Source: Rotaria socialis
Lineage: Eukaryota; Rotifera; Eurotatoria; Philodinida; Philodinidae
NCBI GenBank assembly: GCA_905331475.1
Contig: CAJNYU010004272.1
Location: forward strand, 1-64,000
Length of the DNA: 64,000 bases
Direction: 5' to 3'
A program made the translations under genes and the position numbers. This document shows, in pieces, positions 18,302 to 31,792 of this stretch. How positions within the stretch are numbered: the stretch's first letter is position 1; each line of letters opens with the position of its first letter. The notes below the pieces were generated by a model. The model did not search any database. It was not told where the DNA came from and saw nothing but the letters and a program-made list of their open reading frames with translations.

Positions 18302-21182
18302 TTACAAATAAGTATTTGATTTTGGAATTTGTTTCGGAGGCTCCTGTAAATTATTAAATTGCATTGGCCGTTGGTATGTCTTTTCATCCGGAATGGTGGA
18401 TGCACGTTTTTGTAAAAAATTATCAAATGCACTGCTTGTTTCACTTTCTTGATGAGGTGACTCATCATTATCTGGATCCTATTAAACGAAAACAAAAAAA
18501 AAAAAACATTGATTTCTTTGTATTTTTTTCTATCATACATCGCCTTGGACTTTTAACCATTGTTCGATTTCTTTTACATCATTTTCAGGATCCTAGAAAA
18601 ATGAAATTTTTAAAAGGAAGTAATCCAGCGAAAATCTAGAACTGTTTATAGTCATCGATAAAATAATAATATTGGTAATCACTTCTTCTTTCAGATGAGG
18701 ATCCCATCCGAATTAGACCTATTAACTCAATAAAGATTGTTATTTGTTACCGCAGTTCTAATCTCTATGATATTTTCTACAAGATTTTTACGTGATAACT
18801 TGCAGTGGAATGAGGTCTTGCCGATGCACTAGAAATAAAATAAAAAAATCATGGATATATTTGCTTGAAAGTAGATATGGAGAAAATTAGCAATAACGAG
18901 CAGTTTCTATCTTACAACGTAATTCTCTTAGATTTGCTTTAAGTAGAAAAGGGCAAGAGAGATTAACAAGATCTTTTTTTACTGAACAACTTACGTTGAT
19001 TGTGGTTGGACATTTCTTGGTACTACATTAGATGCTGTTGGAGCTATTCCTAAAGAAATAATTCATAAAATCATAAGAAGAAAATACAAAAAAATAAACA
19101 GATACGCACGCATATTTTGAAAACTAGTTGTTGGATCGTCATCGAATCTAATCAATGCTGGTTCATCATCTGCGTTTCGTGGTAATGGTACCGTCTGAAT
19201 AGATTTCATTCAAGTAAAATTATAAATAGAAGAATAAGATAGAATTCATTACCCTATTGTTCGATAACGGTGGCATTGAATTTGTCGACCGAAGTGATGA
19301 GGGTACAGCAAAACGTCGATTACGTTCTTGCATGTACTTTTCAAATGTTTTAAATGCATTGTTAAATTCATCATTATATCGTAAAAGGTCAACTAGTTTC
19401 AAAAAAATAATAAAACAAAGAACTATTTCAATTCATTCAATCGATTCTATCTACCTGTTATATCATCAATGGAGATTTGTGCGAGTAAATCGATAACGCG
19501 AGCTTGCATTTGTTTGCATGTATTATGTAATTCCTAATGAAATTCATACTTTAAATTAATCTCAAGAGAATATAAATCTTTTTCATTAGCCATATGATTA
19601 CATTTTTTGATCAGGGTGATATGAATGCATGATCAGTCTAGAGTACTGATTGTTTCTAGTCAGTCACAGAATTAACTATTCATAGAGAACGAAATTGAAG
19701 CCTTTTCATGATAGCTGCTTAAATTTCCTCGTAAATCGATTAACACAAGTGGTAATAGTAGCGAAAATTTCTTTGTCCTTCCATGAAATCTATTGTACAA
19801 TCAAATAGATCGGACTTGAATAGTAAAAGAAAAAACAACATTTTTCTCTCTCGTCCATCGGAACAGAATTAATTTTATTTCATCTAAGATTCTTCTTCTT
19901 CTTTGTAATGCTAAAAATTGTTGAGGCTAATCGAAACTCATAATTTTTTTTGTCTGTACACCTGCTGTCATTTATCGCTTCTTTTCTATTGTCCCTGACC
20001 TGATATATACATCTCATTGAACAGCTCTCAGTGAACTGCAAAACAACAAAGTTATTTTTACCATTAGTAGTTCAAAATCTTGTGGATTTTCTTCACCTGG
20101 TTGTAATGTAACAAGCATTTCACCAAATACTTGCGCATTAGTTTGTACAACATCTAATTCGCTGCGCAATTTCCCTAGATATTCTGCTGACATTGCCTGT
20201 ACAGCTGTTTGATTAGGAGCAATAGAATGTGACACTCCATCTGCTGCTTTTCGATTCTATTAATGGAATAAAACTATTGCATCATCTTTTTTTTCTAACT
20301 GATATCAATACTTGTTCACTATATCCTTGAGCAGGCGGCTATAAAAATAGATAAAGTTAATATATACATATATTTCAAATCTATCTTACCATAGATCGTG
20401 TACTTTGTAGAGGTCGATCAACCGTTCGCTAGATATTCGGGAAAAAAACAAAAGTAAAACATTATTTTATTGAAATATGATTTACTGTAGGTGTTAAAGC
20501 TGTTTTAATAACATTTTCTGGTTCTGCTGGTGGAAATTGTAAACCATGTTGTTTACATTCTTGATAAAAATGTTCGACAGTTTTTAAATCTGGATCATTG
20601 CGAAAAGCTAATGCCCACGTCTTAAGAAATAAGTCAATTTTTGTTTTTAATAGACATTTACTTTCAAATTCTTACTTGGATCAAGTTAAGAACTCTTTCC
20701 TGTACAGCTACAGGTGGATTGTTTTTTGGTCCAATTACACCTTTAAGTTCTTTTAAAAAATCTTTATGTGCAAGTTGAAGATGAACTATTTTTCCGCAAT
20801 TTTTCGTTAATGCTTCTAATAACTAAAATTGAGAAAAACAAAAATTAAAATTTTATTTTATTTTTAGTTTCATTTCAATATACCGTAAGTGTATATCCAA
20901 TAGTACGCCATCCATGTTGATTTGGATTCAGATGTAAACGTTTTCGAATAATTTTCAATGCTTCTTTTGCACTAATTAGATGAGAAAAATGAGACTTTTC
21001 AAAAAAACAACATAGCATAATAAACAAACAAAAATTTACCTTTCTTCACGAGTTCCGACGTAATCACAAATTTTCATAATCAAAGCCCAATCTTCACTTG
21101 ATTGGCTTCCATCAGTAGCTTTCTCAATAGCTTGTTGAAGTCCCGATGGCTGTGTGTGACTATTACGGAACAAAGTTGCCAT
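18302..21182 (-). CDS. TOM1-like VHS/GAT endosomal adaptor
   Basis: Starts at ATG 21182 (MATLFRNSHTQPSGLQQAIE) and ends at TAA 18302. Exons 1 (21182-21040) and 2 (20971-20884) plus the next ones encode a VHS domain (IEKATDGSQSSEDWALIMKI; NQHGWRTIGYTLTLLEALTKNC; then NNPPVAVQERVLNLIQTWA). A GAT domain of three helices follows (AMSAEYLGKLRSELDVVQTN; NPQDFELLMELHNTCKQMQ; DLLRYNDEFNNAFKTFEKY). The tail contains LIRFDDDP near 19150, which fits a clathrin-box motif, and two acidic DPxND segments near 18590 and 18470. TOM1 proteins bind ubiquitinated cargo and clathrin at endosomes. There is no gamma-adaptin ear domain, so TOM1 rather than GGA is the best call. Nine or more introns of mostly 50-90 bp. 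Confidence 0.88.
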
Positions 21183-22852
21183 GTTTAATCTAACAAAATG
21201 AATAGAATAACTATTTGATCTATTCAATCAAATGTATTAACATAGCAAATAATTCAGATGCCCTTAAAATATCCCACATGGTAGTGGGTGCAATAATAAG
21301 AACGAGAAGAAAGAGAGCCTAAGAAAAAAAAAAATGAAAGAACGTTCTCCTCATAAAACAAAACTAGTGCAGGGAATCAGGATTGGGTATGTGAATTAAA
21401 AGGTAAAAAATGAGTCAAAACAATGAAACAATAATGATAGAACAAGAAATAAAGAAACATAAGACTTTATGAAGCAATAAAAAAAAGAAATACTCAACTA
21501 GATCAGAAGGAAGAACCTTGAGCTGCGATTGGATTGGTTAATTAGTCTAGACCAATTGGATAAGGAAATTGACGACGCTAGTATGCGATGAGTGGTGCTA
21601 ATGCGAAATGAATTAAGGGAGTTAGTGAAAAGAAAAATGCCGTAGAAAACAAATCAAAAATATTATTCTATATACATTATATATGGTAATTTTAATGGCA
21701 GTTTTTCTTCAAATAATGTTTGTCAATATATAAAGCTCTTCTAACAAGAAGAAAACAAAAATTGTTTTTATGATTGTTAAGAGTATGATTCGAACAGCAT
21801 AATGTGTGCCATTTATTATTTCTGAATCATGCACACTTGGAGTTGGAATGTTTTTCTCGGATAGCAGCGAGGTTCTATTTTAATGCAAAATAAAATATTC
21901 ACAGACAGCCTTGGCACGACCGCCAACTTTCGAGCTAAAGCTTCTTACTGGCAATACGTGGTGCACATCAGGAAAATACCAATACTACACGCGGTAACTA
22001 GTATATTATATTAGTGTTCTTTAATCTGAAATCAGGATTCTATGGCAATGATAAGAACAAAAGAAATGAACAGCTGACCGAAATTTCTGTTCTGATTCTC
22101 CGTAATCCGTGATTTATCAAAACGATACTCTAGTTTGGATTGAGACTTGAAAAATAGGCTTTTTTTGTTAGTCAAAATCTTCCTGATCTAATCCACTATA
22201 CTAAGATTGTCGACTAAAATGAGTCATCTTTTTTGCGTATACGACAGAATCATCGTCGAAATGATTGTTAGATTGAGTTTAGTAAGAAGTACAAAATATC
22301 AATCGAAAATCGACCCAACACCTGAAAATGTCAAAATAATCTAATGCATGCATAGACAACGTTAAACGATTCATCAAGCATGGGATAGTGTAAAGTAGAC
22401 AATTATCAAGAATCCGATTGATTATTCAAATATTTTAAATAAAGTATCTGATAGTAAATGATACTACCGTTTTTATTTTAAAACTATGCCTGTATGTTCG
22501 TTAGTCCAAAGAAAGAAAAAAAAAGAAAAATCGTTCGACAAAAACGCCAATGAATATAGACCAAAAAGAACACATTCCTTTTTTCTAAAGAATTTTATGA
22601 TTGCAACGAATTCTACATGATGGAACATCCTGATGAATTGAATGGATTGACGGCACCTCTGAAAATAAAAAAGCAGAAGCAAAATCAAACGATTGTTTTT
22701 TATTCTAAACCAGTAAGCTCTTTTGTTTAATGCACAAGAAGCAAAAGCGAACAAAGATGCATTTATGATTACAGACAACCTTCATCGTAAGCACGCAGCC
22801 TTGCCAATTATTATTAAACGGTTTAGTACGAAATAATACTTCATTGAGGTAT
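21183..22852. other. Intergenic, no gene seen
   Basis: AT-rich sequence between the TOM1-like gene and the downstream His/Gln-rich gene. Short frames lack family resemblance. It probably includes the 5' leader of the TOM1-like gene. Confidence 0.4.
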
Positions 22853-25800
22853 TCATGGTCTTAGAGGAAAATAAGGGCCAGTCGATGAACCTGACGTATT
22901 CGATCGAATGTTTCCAGCAGCAAAGGAGGGTTGAGAGTAACTGATTCCTGTCGTATTTGATTGAGTGTAGCCTGTAGTTCCACCCGGTCTAGCACCTGTG
23001 GCAAAAATATTTCCTGATGCATATGGATTATTTTGATTTCTAGCTGTTGCAGATATTATAGGTGGTGACGAGCGTTGATTATTTAATACTGCTTGTTGTA
23101 GAGACTGCGTCAATTGAGCACGTTTTTGGTCAATTTGTTGCTGAATATCAGTAAAATTTTGAAGATTTGATCCATAACCACCAGCTCGCGGAAGTGGTCC
23201 AGGTCGTAATCCTCGCGTTTCTGATGGCTGAAATGGGATGAGTAACCCCCCGGGTGTCAATGGTATGATTGGCAATGATCCCGATCGGTTTACACCGCCA
23301 GCTAATAGTAGACTATAAACATCAAAGTTTATCTCTTATCGATTGTTTAAGTCAAACTTAATTTCTTAGCGCAAATCTAATACAGCAGAGAAAAGAAAAA
23401 AACCTAATAATTTACTTTGGATTCGTAACTGTCTGTGCTGTGATTGTAGGTTGCATCAATTGAATAGCGCCATTATTAGATGCTGTCGAAGGAACAGGTA
23501 AGCCAGCTCGACCAGCAACAGTCTAAAATGATAAAGAAACAAAAAATTAGATTCTATGTTCAAACTGTAAATTTTACTCGTATAAGCGCATGACGAAACA
23601 TATTTGCTCCATCGGGTTGTGTTGCTTGTGTACTCGGCATAACACGTGATGGTGCATAAGATGGTTGACTTAATGCTAATACATTTGGATTTGCTATAGC
23701 CATTTGTTGATTTTGAACTGGCATCACAATTGGATCATAGGGACGTTGATAGAGAATTTGAGGACTAGCTAAAACGAAAGAACAGACGACAACACACTTG
23801 TCATTATTTCTGATTATCTGCATGTGATTACTTTTGGAACTTACAAGTGTATTAATATTGCGAAAAAAAAGGAATTTTCATTAGTAATCTATAGATAACC
23901 ATCACCGAATTAAAACTATTTAATTTAACTACCTGCGACGCTTGATGTTGGCACTATGAACATATAATAATAATAATTATTGTTGTTTTCGTTTTTGAAA
24001 ATAAGAAAAAAAAATCTACTTTGAAGAGTTTGAAGAACAGGTTGAGCTTGAATCGTTTGCGATGCAGGTGATGCTATTTGTAAAAATTGTGGCTGCGTAC
24101 TCTGAATAAGCTGTAATGGTTGTGGCTGTTGAATAATTTGCATTGGTTGATGTTGTTGGAGAACTTGTAGGGATTGTGGTTGTTGAATAATTTGTAATTG
24201 TTGAGGCTGTGGTTGTTGTTGAACAAGGAAGCTTGTTGCACGTTGAAGTTGTGATTGTGGTAGACTGATAATAGATGATGCCGTTCCAGCGTTTGTTGAT
24301 AATGAATTAAAAACAGGTATTTGATTTATCATTGTTGGTTGCATTGATGTCGGTAGATTGTCAACATAAACAAATTGTTGTTGTCCTGGTGATATAGTTT
24401 GTTGAATGATATTATTATTATTATTTGATGTGCAATGATATTCGTGTTGATTAGGTTCAGTACAATAGACTATTTGTGATGATGGTTGTTGTTGTTGTTG
24501 TTGTTGTTGTTGTGAAAGACAAAATGTTCCATCAGCTTGTTGAATAAACTAAAGAAAATTTCGTTTTAGATTTTATGCTAAAACATGAACATATATATGT
24601 ATGCAAAGCATGAGTATAGAGGCTTTTTGTTTTAATGCAGCGAACTTATTTATCCCTACACAAGAATCTGAAGTGCAATTCATAGTTGATGTTGGACGAC
24701 AACAACAACAATCATTTTCAACATAGATTCGCTCAATTTCTTGCACATTACAACCGGTAGGAGTACATGAATTATGTTTCATAATTGAAGGAGGTTGAGC
24801 ATAAATATGTGGGGAATGATGGCCGACTTGAGTTTCATTGCAAGATGCTACTCGATGGGAAATCATTTGATTTTGTATAGGATGTAGAGGAATTTTTCGT
24901 TGAATAAATTTCTATAGAATAAGTAATTGATAAGATTCAATAAATTCGATTATAATAAAAGACGAAAACGAGAAAGCAAAGACTAGAGTATGATTAACTT
25001 ACTGTATCTTGATCTTGATTGTAGAAAATTTGTTGAGGAATTCCATCTGTTACTATTCTTTGCGGTTGTTGTTGAAAATTACCATCACGATAGACAAAGC
25101 AAGGCGTTTGTTGATCATCGACAGCAACTGTTTCATTTTGTGTTTGATAAGGAACAGTAGCTAAACCATTAGGATCAACAGCGTAACCTTCACCATTTGG
25201 TACTTCACGATAGACAACCATCTGTTGAGACTGTTGTTGTTGTTGATCTTGTTCAACATATTGCGGATTAGCCATCATCATTTTCGACGAAGAAACTAAT
25301 GTTTGATTGGGTCGATTTCTAATTGATTCCGCACTTTTAGCTCGATTTCGTCGGCTATGATGGTGATGATGATGATGTTTATCGCTATGATGATGATGAT
25401 GGTGTTTATGTTTATGACTTCGTTTTGATGTTGATGATGCACTTTCAAATGTTGATGCATTTTTAGTAGGTTTTTCAGCTGGCCACATTTTCGTTTGAGC
25501 ATTTATTGGAGTCGATATAACAGGTGGTGCCTATGTGGAAAACAAAATGATCTTTGCTTGGTTTTGTCGATTAATGAACTAATAAAATATGCCAAAGCAA
25601 TTAAACTTACAGCAAAAAAAGATGAATTCTGTCGTGACATCATCATTGGCTGTGTAGCTCGAGTGTCAAAATTTGTCTGTTAGAAGCAAAAGCGTGTTTC
25701 TGTGCGTACAAAATTAAAATGTCTACTTACGGCTGTCATTGTTGCTGTTGATAGTGGTGGTGGTGGTGGTGCATCCAAATTTATATACATATGTGGAATA

Positions 25801-25996
25801 GCCTCAACTCTTTCGAGATGTTTGACTGGATGGGGAGAACAAACAAACAAGAATTAGAAAGGTTCATTTAAATTAAAATAATTAAATATTTACGTTGACC
25901 CTGTTCATTGCCCATCACTGTTGCTAATTTCATCGTTGTTAAATCTGGATTTATTAAAGCTTGATTTGCAGCCCATGAAGAATATTGTCGTGACAT
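22853..25996 (-). CDS. His/Gln-rich low-complexity protein, unknown function
   Basis: Multi-exon. The likely start is ATG 25996 (MSRQYSSWAANQALINPDLT), although an AG just upstream leaves open that this is an internal exon. The stop is TGA at 22853. Exons encode a Pro run (DAPPPPPLST), a strongly basic/His block (RSHKHKHHHHHHSDKH and a second His run, 25420-25360), several poly-Gln tracts (near 25235, 24500 and 24230-24000), a short Cys cluster (ENDCCCCRPTS) and a Gly/Ser/Pro-rich tail. I see no folded domain. Composition resembles nuclear regulatory or condensate-forming proteins, but that is only inference. Intron positions are supported by GT/AG pairs such as those near 25500, 24550 and 23950. 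Confidence 0.6.
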
Positions 25997-27578
25997 GGCT
26001 ATAGGCTTTTATGAATCAAAAGGTACAGTTAATCAATACCAAATTCACTGTAGGAGAAGTTAAGTTGAACTGCTCTTCAAAAAAAAATATATATATATCA
26101 CAGTACAAGATGAAGGTTACATAGGTATGCGTGTAATAATGATGTAGAAAAAGAAATCAAAGTAATAGTGTGAACAACAAACCGCATATATGTAGCGAGG
26201 GAAAAAAAGAAAGATAGTAATCAAGGCTAGTAGTAAGAGTAAATAAGCGCGTTTCTCATCTAGTTTGATGTGTCGAAAAGAAATATTACCTTGCAATATT
26301 GATAGCACATGATCAATAAATTAATCAATGACATTGAAAAGAAAAATATATCTATATGATGTGCATACGCATGAAATAGAATGATAATAAAATTATTATG
26401 TAACTGACAAAAGTTCATGTGACGAACATAATTAATGTCGCGATAGGAAATATTTAGATCATCGCGTGGTGATTTGTAGACACCTCGGAAAAAATAATTT
26501 TCGAAGTTTCTATTTCAAATCTGCATGCAAAGATAAACATTAAATATGCTAAAGTTACATAAAGGTTTTTTGAAAAACAAAAAATATTCTATTTAAAATT
26601 TTTCTTTTTTCAAAAATCATTCTTTTCCCAACATCTGCAAACAGAACACGATAGCGTTTGATTGAAGAAATACGATATAAAAAAAATATGATGTTATCTA
26701 TCGATAAATGATAAATCAACACCACGAACTACTTTCATGGTTTTATAACTCATTAGAACTTATATAATGAATATTGTACCGACTCAAAAGCGAGTAATCA
26801 CTTTGGGGACTTCCCTCGTTAATGTTGAGCTCACCGCTTGTTTAACTGTGTTTATTCATTCGTCACTTTCATATACGAGTGAACATATAATGGACGTTGA
26901 AATCATATTCATCTTGCGTGAGATGCATCGTTAACTTATGTGCTGATATAAAAAACATAAATGTCGTCGGCAACGAAAAGGATACATTCGTTCTCCTTTA
27001 TACTATTCACCTATTCACGCCCCCCTAGTTAAGTGAACGGACACATAAGAAAAGGCGATATTGAGCGACGAAAATATTCTTTTTTTCTTCATCTGCTCAA
27101 TATAAATTATCAATACTACGTAAGAGCATTCATCCGATCAAACGATGGTGACCTATGTCGTCTGGTCTCTTTTTTTCCTCATCGATCAAATTTTGTCGCT
27201 TTTTAATAATACAACAAACAAAACCAAAAAAAAGAAGCAGAAAAGCCCAAAAACAAGAAAATATGCATACACACGCACACACACATATATATTTTTTGGT
27301 TTCTTCAAATAGACATTCCATTTGATGTGTGCTTAACTAGCAAGAATATTTACTAGTGCGACGAAGTAGTTTATCGTTCGGAAATGTATTTGTTAATTAG
27401 AACCAAGGAACAACATGAATCCTTATAAACGTGATGGATCACTTTTTTCTCTTTCCTTTGTTGATTCTGCTAAAGGAGAAAAAAAAAGGAAATGAATGTA
27501 AAGATAGAGAATATTTGACATCGACTTGCTGTCAGATATTTATTCACATTAGTAGTAATGGCCTCATTCTAAAAAAAA
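25997..27578. other. Intergenic, divergent promoters region
   Basis: Lies between a minus-strand gene and the plus-strand GPCR, so it probably holds both 5' ends. AT-rich, with a short CA/TA repeat near 27260-27290. No gene is supported. Confidence 0.4.
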
Positions 27579-28667
27579 ATGAACCGTTCATTAGCAACTG
27601 AAGAACAACTTGCATTTATTATTCAATTAACGAATAGTATATTTCCATTATTTGTTTTACCATTAGCAACTATCGGTAATTCTCTATGTTTTCTTGTATT
27701 TTGTCGACCGAAATTTCAAAAACGTTTAACACGAACATCATCCATATGTGTACGCTTATTATGTTTAAATGATTTAATTCTATTGTATTTATTTGTAATT
27801 GATGTTCTATTAAAAGCTTATACCAAATCGCCGACAAGAATCTATTCAACACCAGCAGCATGCCGTCTATATAAATGGATACGTTATTCAATATTAGATT
27901 TTTCGGCTTACCTACAATTAGGTTTAACAACCGATCGTTTCATTTGTTGCGTCTATCATCGATATTATTCACGTTGGTGTAAACGACATTATTTATATTA
28001 TTTATTATTCACCGCATTTATTTGTATTTTTGCAAAAAATTCTTCATTCCTATCAGCATCCTACGGTTATTATTATCTAACGATTAATAAAGATCGTAGT
28101 GTTAAATGTTCAGTTAAAATAAAATCTGTCTATTTTACTATGTACATGGCATATGGACAATCTCTAATTGATGTTGTCTTTATTACTTGTCTACCATTTT
28201 TTCTAATATTATATTTTAATTCACGTATTCTAAGAGAAGTTTTACGTTTACGCACGGAATGTTGGAGTACATTAACAAAATTAATGCATATAGCGCCGAC
28301 TCAATCCGGAAGTTCACTTGTCATAACAACAAATAGTATAACATTACCATCGACAACAACAACAACAACAGTGATTATACGACGACATCGTGCAAAACGT
28401 CGACGTTTACATTTAACATTTGCACTTGGTTGTATATCATTTATATTTATATTTAGTACGGCGCCATATAAAATATTTAAAATTGTTGAACGACATGATA
28501 AAGTCATACGAGATCAATATATGGATGGGACAGCGAAATCAATTCATATGCAATTAGCTGAAGTTATTATTGATTGTTTTGTCTATTTATCATGTTCAAC
28601 GCCATTTTTTGTTTGCTTTGCTACATCAAGCATGTTCCGTGATGAACTACGTCGAGCTTTTCAATAG
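27579..28667 (+). CDS. Class A 7TM receptor, peptide-receptor-like
   Basis: An intronless frame of 362 residues. Seven hydrophobic segments are visible. TM1 carries LPLATIGNSLCFLVF (GN motif). TM2 carries LLCLNDLILLYLF (LxxxD). TM3 ends in LTTDRFICCVYHRYY, so the usual DRY is DRF. TM6 starts after a basic loop (RRHRAKRRRLH) and contains FSTAPYKIFK. TM7 is CFVYLSCSTPFFVCF, with NPxxY degraded to STPFF. Helix 8 is SSMFRDELRRAF. Cys in the extracellular segments (AACRLYKW, VKCSVKI) could form the conserved disulfide. The pattern fits the FMRFamide-receptor-like group expanded in rotifers and other lophotrochozoans; the ligand is unknown. The start codon follows an A8 tract and is the first ATG compatible with a short extracellular N-terminus. 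Confidence 0.85.
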   Translation: MNRSLATEEQLAFIIQLTNSIFPLFVLPLATIGNSLCFLVFCRPKFQKRLTRTSSICVRLLCLNDLILLYLFVIDVLLKAYTKSPTRIYSTPAACRLYKWIRYSILDFSAYLQLGLTTDRFICCVYHRYYSRWCKRHYLYYLLFTAFICIFAKNSSFLSASYGYYYLTINKDRSVKCSVKIKSVYFTMYMAYGQSLIDVVFITCLPFFLILYFNSRILREVLRLRTECWSTLTKLMHIAPTQSGSSLVITTNSITLPSTTTTTTVIIRRHRAKRRRLHLTFALGCISFIFIFSTAPYKIFKIVERHDKVIRDQYMDGTAKSIHMQLAEVIIDCFVYLSCSTPFFVCFATSSMFRDELRRAFQ

Positions 28668-30616
28668 AAAAGGAAAAAACAAATAAATATTTTCTCTTTT
28701 TTTTGTACATATTTCTTTTTTAGTTTTAAATTGAAAACAAAGAAAAAACGATCTTCTTCATTTATGTTTGTTGTCTCAACCAGAGAAAAGAGCATCATCT
28801 TGTTATTGCATTTTAAACTGTTTTAGATCAACAGCCTGTCTGCCCTGTCAACGGCATGTCTATTTATTTCCCAAGTGAAAAGAACGACGACAGAAATGTT
28901 TTCGGCATGCTTGTCATAAGAAAAAATTACCGATATAAGTTTGAAATAAAGCAGCTTTCTTTCGGCTTAGCTTTTTTTGGGTGCTGATTGAAGAAGTTCA
29001 TATGTACTTTCATCATAAATAAAATCTGCACCATATGAAAGACGATTTTAGCTCAAGTGTTTATCTAACATTAGCCTATATTAATTTAGAGAGATAAGAA
29101 ATATTTCAATGTCGGTTTTTATGAAATTTACGATCAATGTTTTGCCGTGCAAGTATTGAATATATAACAATTTCCGACTTGATTAGATGGTTGCATAAAA
29201 CTAATAGAAATCATCCACATAGACAGGGTATTCTAACGAAGTGTAAATGATCCTTTCGTTACGTTTTGATTCATGTCCATTGATGTAAAACAACGGAAAA
29301 TCAAAATATGAACTACATAGCGACATGAAAGACGAAACTAATGATGATCTCATGATAGAGGATTCTACACTATTTGAATAATTACTAGAATCAGGCCCAC
29401 CGACAATTAAGATTTTCCACTGAGATCAGCTGCAAAATTTTGAATGTGGATACACCAATCGATAATATAAAAAATTCTAGTTTCTCTTGTTGTAGCTGAT
29501 GATAAATGGTGTTTAGATAAAAAGGATAAGAATTTTTTCCCTTGAAACCCTTTGTAAATTAAAATCAAAGGGTCCATTATATCATAAATGACGAACGGAT
29601 ACAAACCTCTTGATATTATTTATTTCAGCCGTGGATTGTTGTGACATAGTTTGCTCTACATTAGACTTATTGTTCAGCACTATACTTTTATGAAATAAAG
29701 TTATTTTTCAGCGATAAATGCATATTGCTTAGCATTAATATGTGTTTGATACTTATATATGGAAAGATAGTGTTGCTTTGATGCATTTCAATCAATAATT
29801 GGTTTCTAGAAAGTGAATATTGTTTGGTGTAAAACCAGTTTACTATTGAATCAAAACACAAACTGGAAGAGGTGAAAAGAAAAGCACTAATAATTTTTAA
29901 AATGTTACTATGTATATGCGTGCATAATCTTCATAGTATTGCTGATTTAGGAGTCTGAGTAACTCATGAAAATTTTCTACTATAGCATGTAGAAAGTACT
30001 AAAGAATGTACATTGAATTCATATTTCAGAATTAAAAATAGTTGTAACTCAAGTTATCAAACTTCATCTATGAAATCGAATATGCGATTAGTCTGGAAAA
30101 AAAATGATAAAAGTATATGCAAACATTTAATAAGTGGCAAAAAAATTTCTCAGCTGACTATTTCGGTTAAAGATACAACTACTTGTTCGAAACCGCATTT
30201 CGATCACATCTGCATTTACACCTGCCCTATCACGCCCATAGATTGTTACACTCCTATTCAAGTCACCTGTCTTGTAATTAAGAAAATGTTTGTTTGAAGA
30301 AACTGATACATTTCCATTATTCCGCTTAGTTTCTAAAGTGTGGTGGGTGGGGATTTAGCTGTTAATGAAATAATAACGTATTGTTTTTCAGTCATATACG
30401 CAGTTAAAATACAAGAGTACATTGGATATGGGCTTGAAAGAAGGACAACAACAATAATCATAAAGTCAATATTGATTTCAGGTATAATAGTTGTTCACAT
30501 ATGCCTTTCACCATTCCAATTCCCTTAATTCTACTCTATCAATTGAAAACTGAAGGATTCCATAAAGTAATAAACTGTGCAGACACCATTCTCTGTATTC
30601 TTTGTATATGTATGCG
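28668..30616. other. Intergenic, no gene seen
   Basis: AT-rich spacer between the GPCR and the LPMO gene, both on the plus strand. Only short frames without resemblance to known proteins are present. Confidence 0.4.
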
Positions 30617-31614
30617 ATGCACTGTAAAACACTCGTGTTATTATTTGCGTGTATCTCGATGGCTCTGGCACATGCTAGAATAAAATATCCAAGGCCATTG
30701 GCGGCTCCTACGGATGGTGCAGGTGGTAACTTTTACAATGAACCTCTGAAACCCGATGGAAGAGACTTTCCATGCAAAGGTCTACACAAGAAAGCTGGTG
30801 TAAGCAAGACACCAACAACTACGTGGAAAGCAGGCCAGGAAGCATACTTTGAGTAAATTTTTGCTCCATGATGATTGATAACTATTTATTATTTGAAAAC
30901 AATAGCTTTATTATCTATTTCATTTAGGATTCTTGGACACAACAGCGTAGGTGGAGGAGAAGGATCCCTGGCAGCTCATAGTGGCGGAAGCTGTCAAGCT
31001 TCGTTGTCGTTCGATGACGGTGAAACATGGAAAGTTCTTCATAGTTATCATGGTGGATGTCCAAGGGATGTTCGATTAGGTTCTAATATGGCGGGTCCAA
31101 ACCAAACGTTTCCATTTCTTGTGCCTGAACAGACGAGAACCGGAACCGCTTTGTTTTCATGGTAGGTTTCCTACTAGTTTATTCTGGATTTCGTTAACGT
31201 TTCAATGAGTAATTTGATATGAAATCTATATAGGACATGGATTGCTGTAACTGGTAATCGCAATGAAATGTTTCAAAGTGTGTAAAAAAAATATCAACTA
31301 ACCTTAAAAATTGATTCTATTCTAGATTGTGCTTCGGTCATGATTGATGGTTCTGGGACAAGCATGCTCGAAGACTTCCCTGATATGTTCGTTGGTGATA
31401 TGAGTATTGCGGGACATATTGGACCTGGTGAATGTCGAAGTTCATCTCGAACAGCTCTCGAGTATCCAAATCCAGGAAGCTCTATTACGATTGCTGAAGT
31501 TCCAAGCATACCCTTTAAAAAACCAACCGCTGGCAAGTGTTATTCAAAGGCGACTGCCAACAATGCGACGATGACAACTTTATCTACAACAATTACCTCA
31601 ACGCTCACTTCATT

Positions 31615-31663
<49 letters not shown>

Positions 31664-31792
31664 ACAGTATCTATTGCACAGACCACAGATACTGGTGCTA
31701 AATGTGAAAACCCGACTCCTACAGTTTTCAGCTTGGTTGTTAATGATGCGAATTATCCCTGCACATGTACTTGTGAGAAAAGAAACCCATAG
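30617..31792 (+). CDS. AA11-like lytic polysaccharide monooxygenase, secreted
   Basis: Four exons: 30617-30852, 30928-31161, 31234-31277 and 31326-31792. They total 981 nt (326 residues), all GT-AG and in frame. An 18-residue signal peptide (MHCKTLVLLFACISMALA) would be cleaved to expose His19 (HARIKYPRPL), the N-terminal copper ligand of LPMOs. The second ligand is His96 in AAHSGGSCQASLSFDDG. An axial aromatic is Phe170 in NRNEMFQNC, where fungal AA11 usually has Tyr. Other AA11 landmarks are FPCKG, HGGCP, SWTWIAVTGNR and EYPNPGSSI. A Ser-rich linker with a long (TCA)n-encoded run precedes a short Cys tail (CTCTCEK). Known AA11 enzymes oxidise chitin. Family best known from fungi, so horizontal acquisition is plausible but the introns show full adaptation. 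An upstream in-frame ATG at 30602 would lengthen the signal peptide by five residues. Confidence 0.82.
31612..31663 (+). repeat. (TCA)n microsatellite coding poly-Ser
   Basis: About 17 TCA units in exon 4 of the LPMO gene encode an uninterrupted serine run in the linker. It is likely polymorphic in length. Confidence 0.8.
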
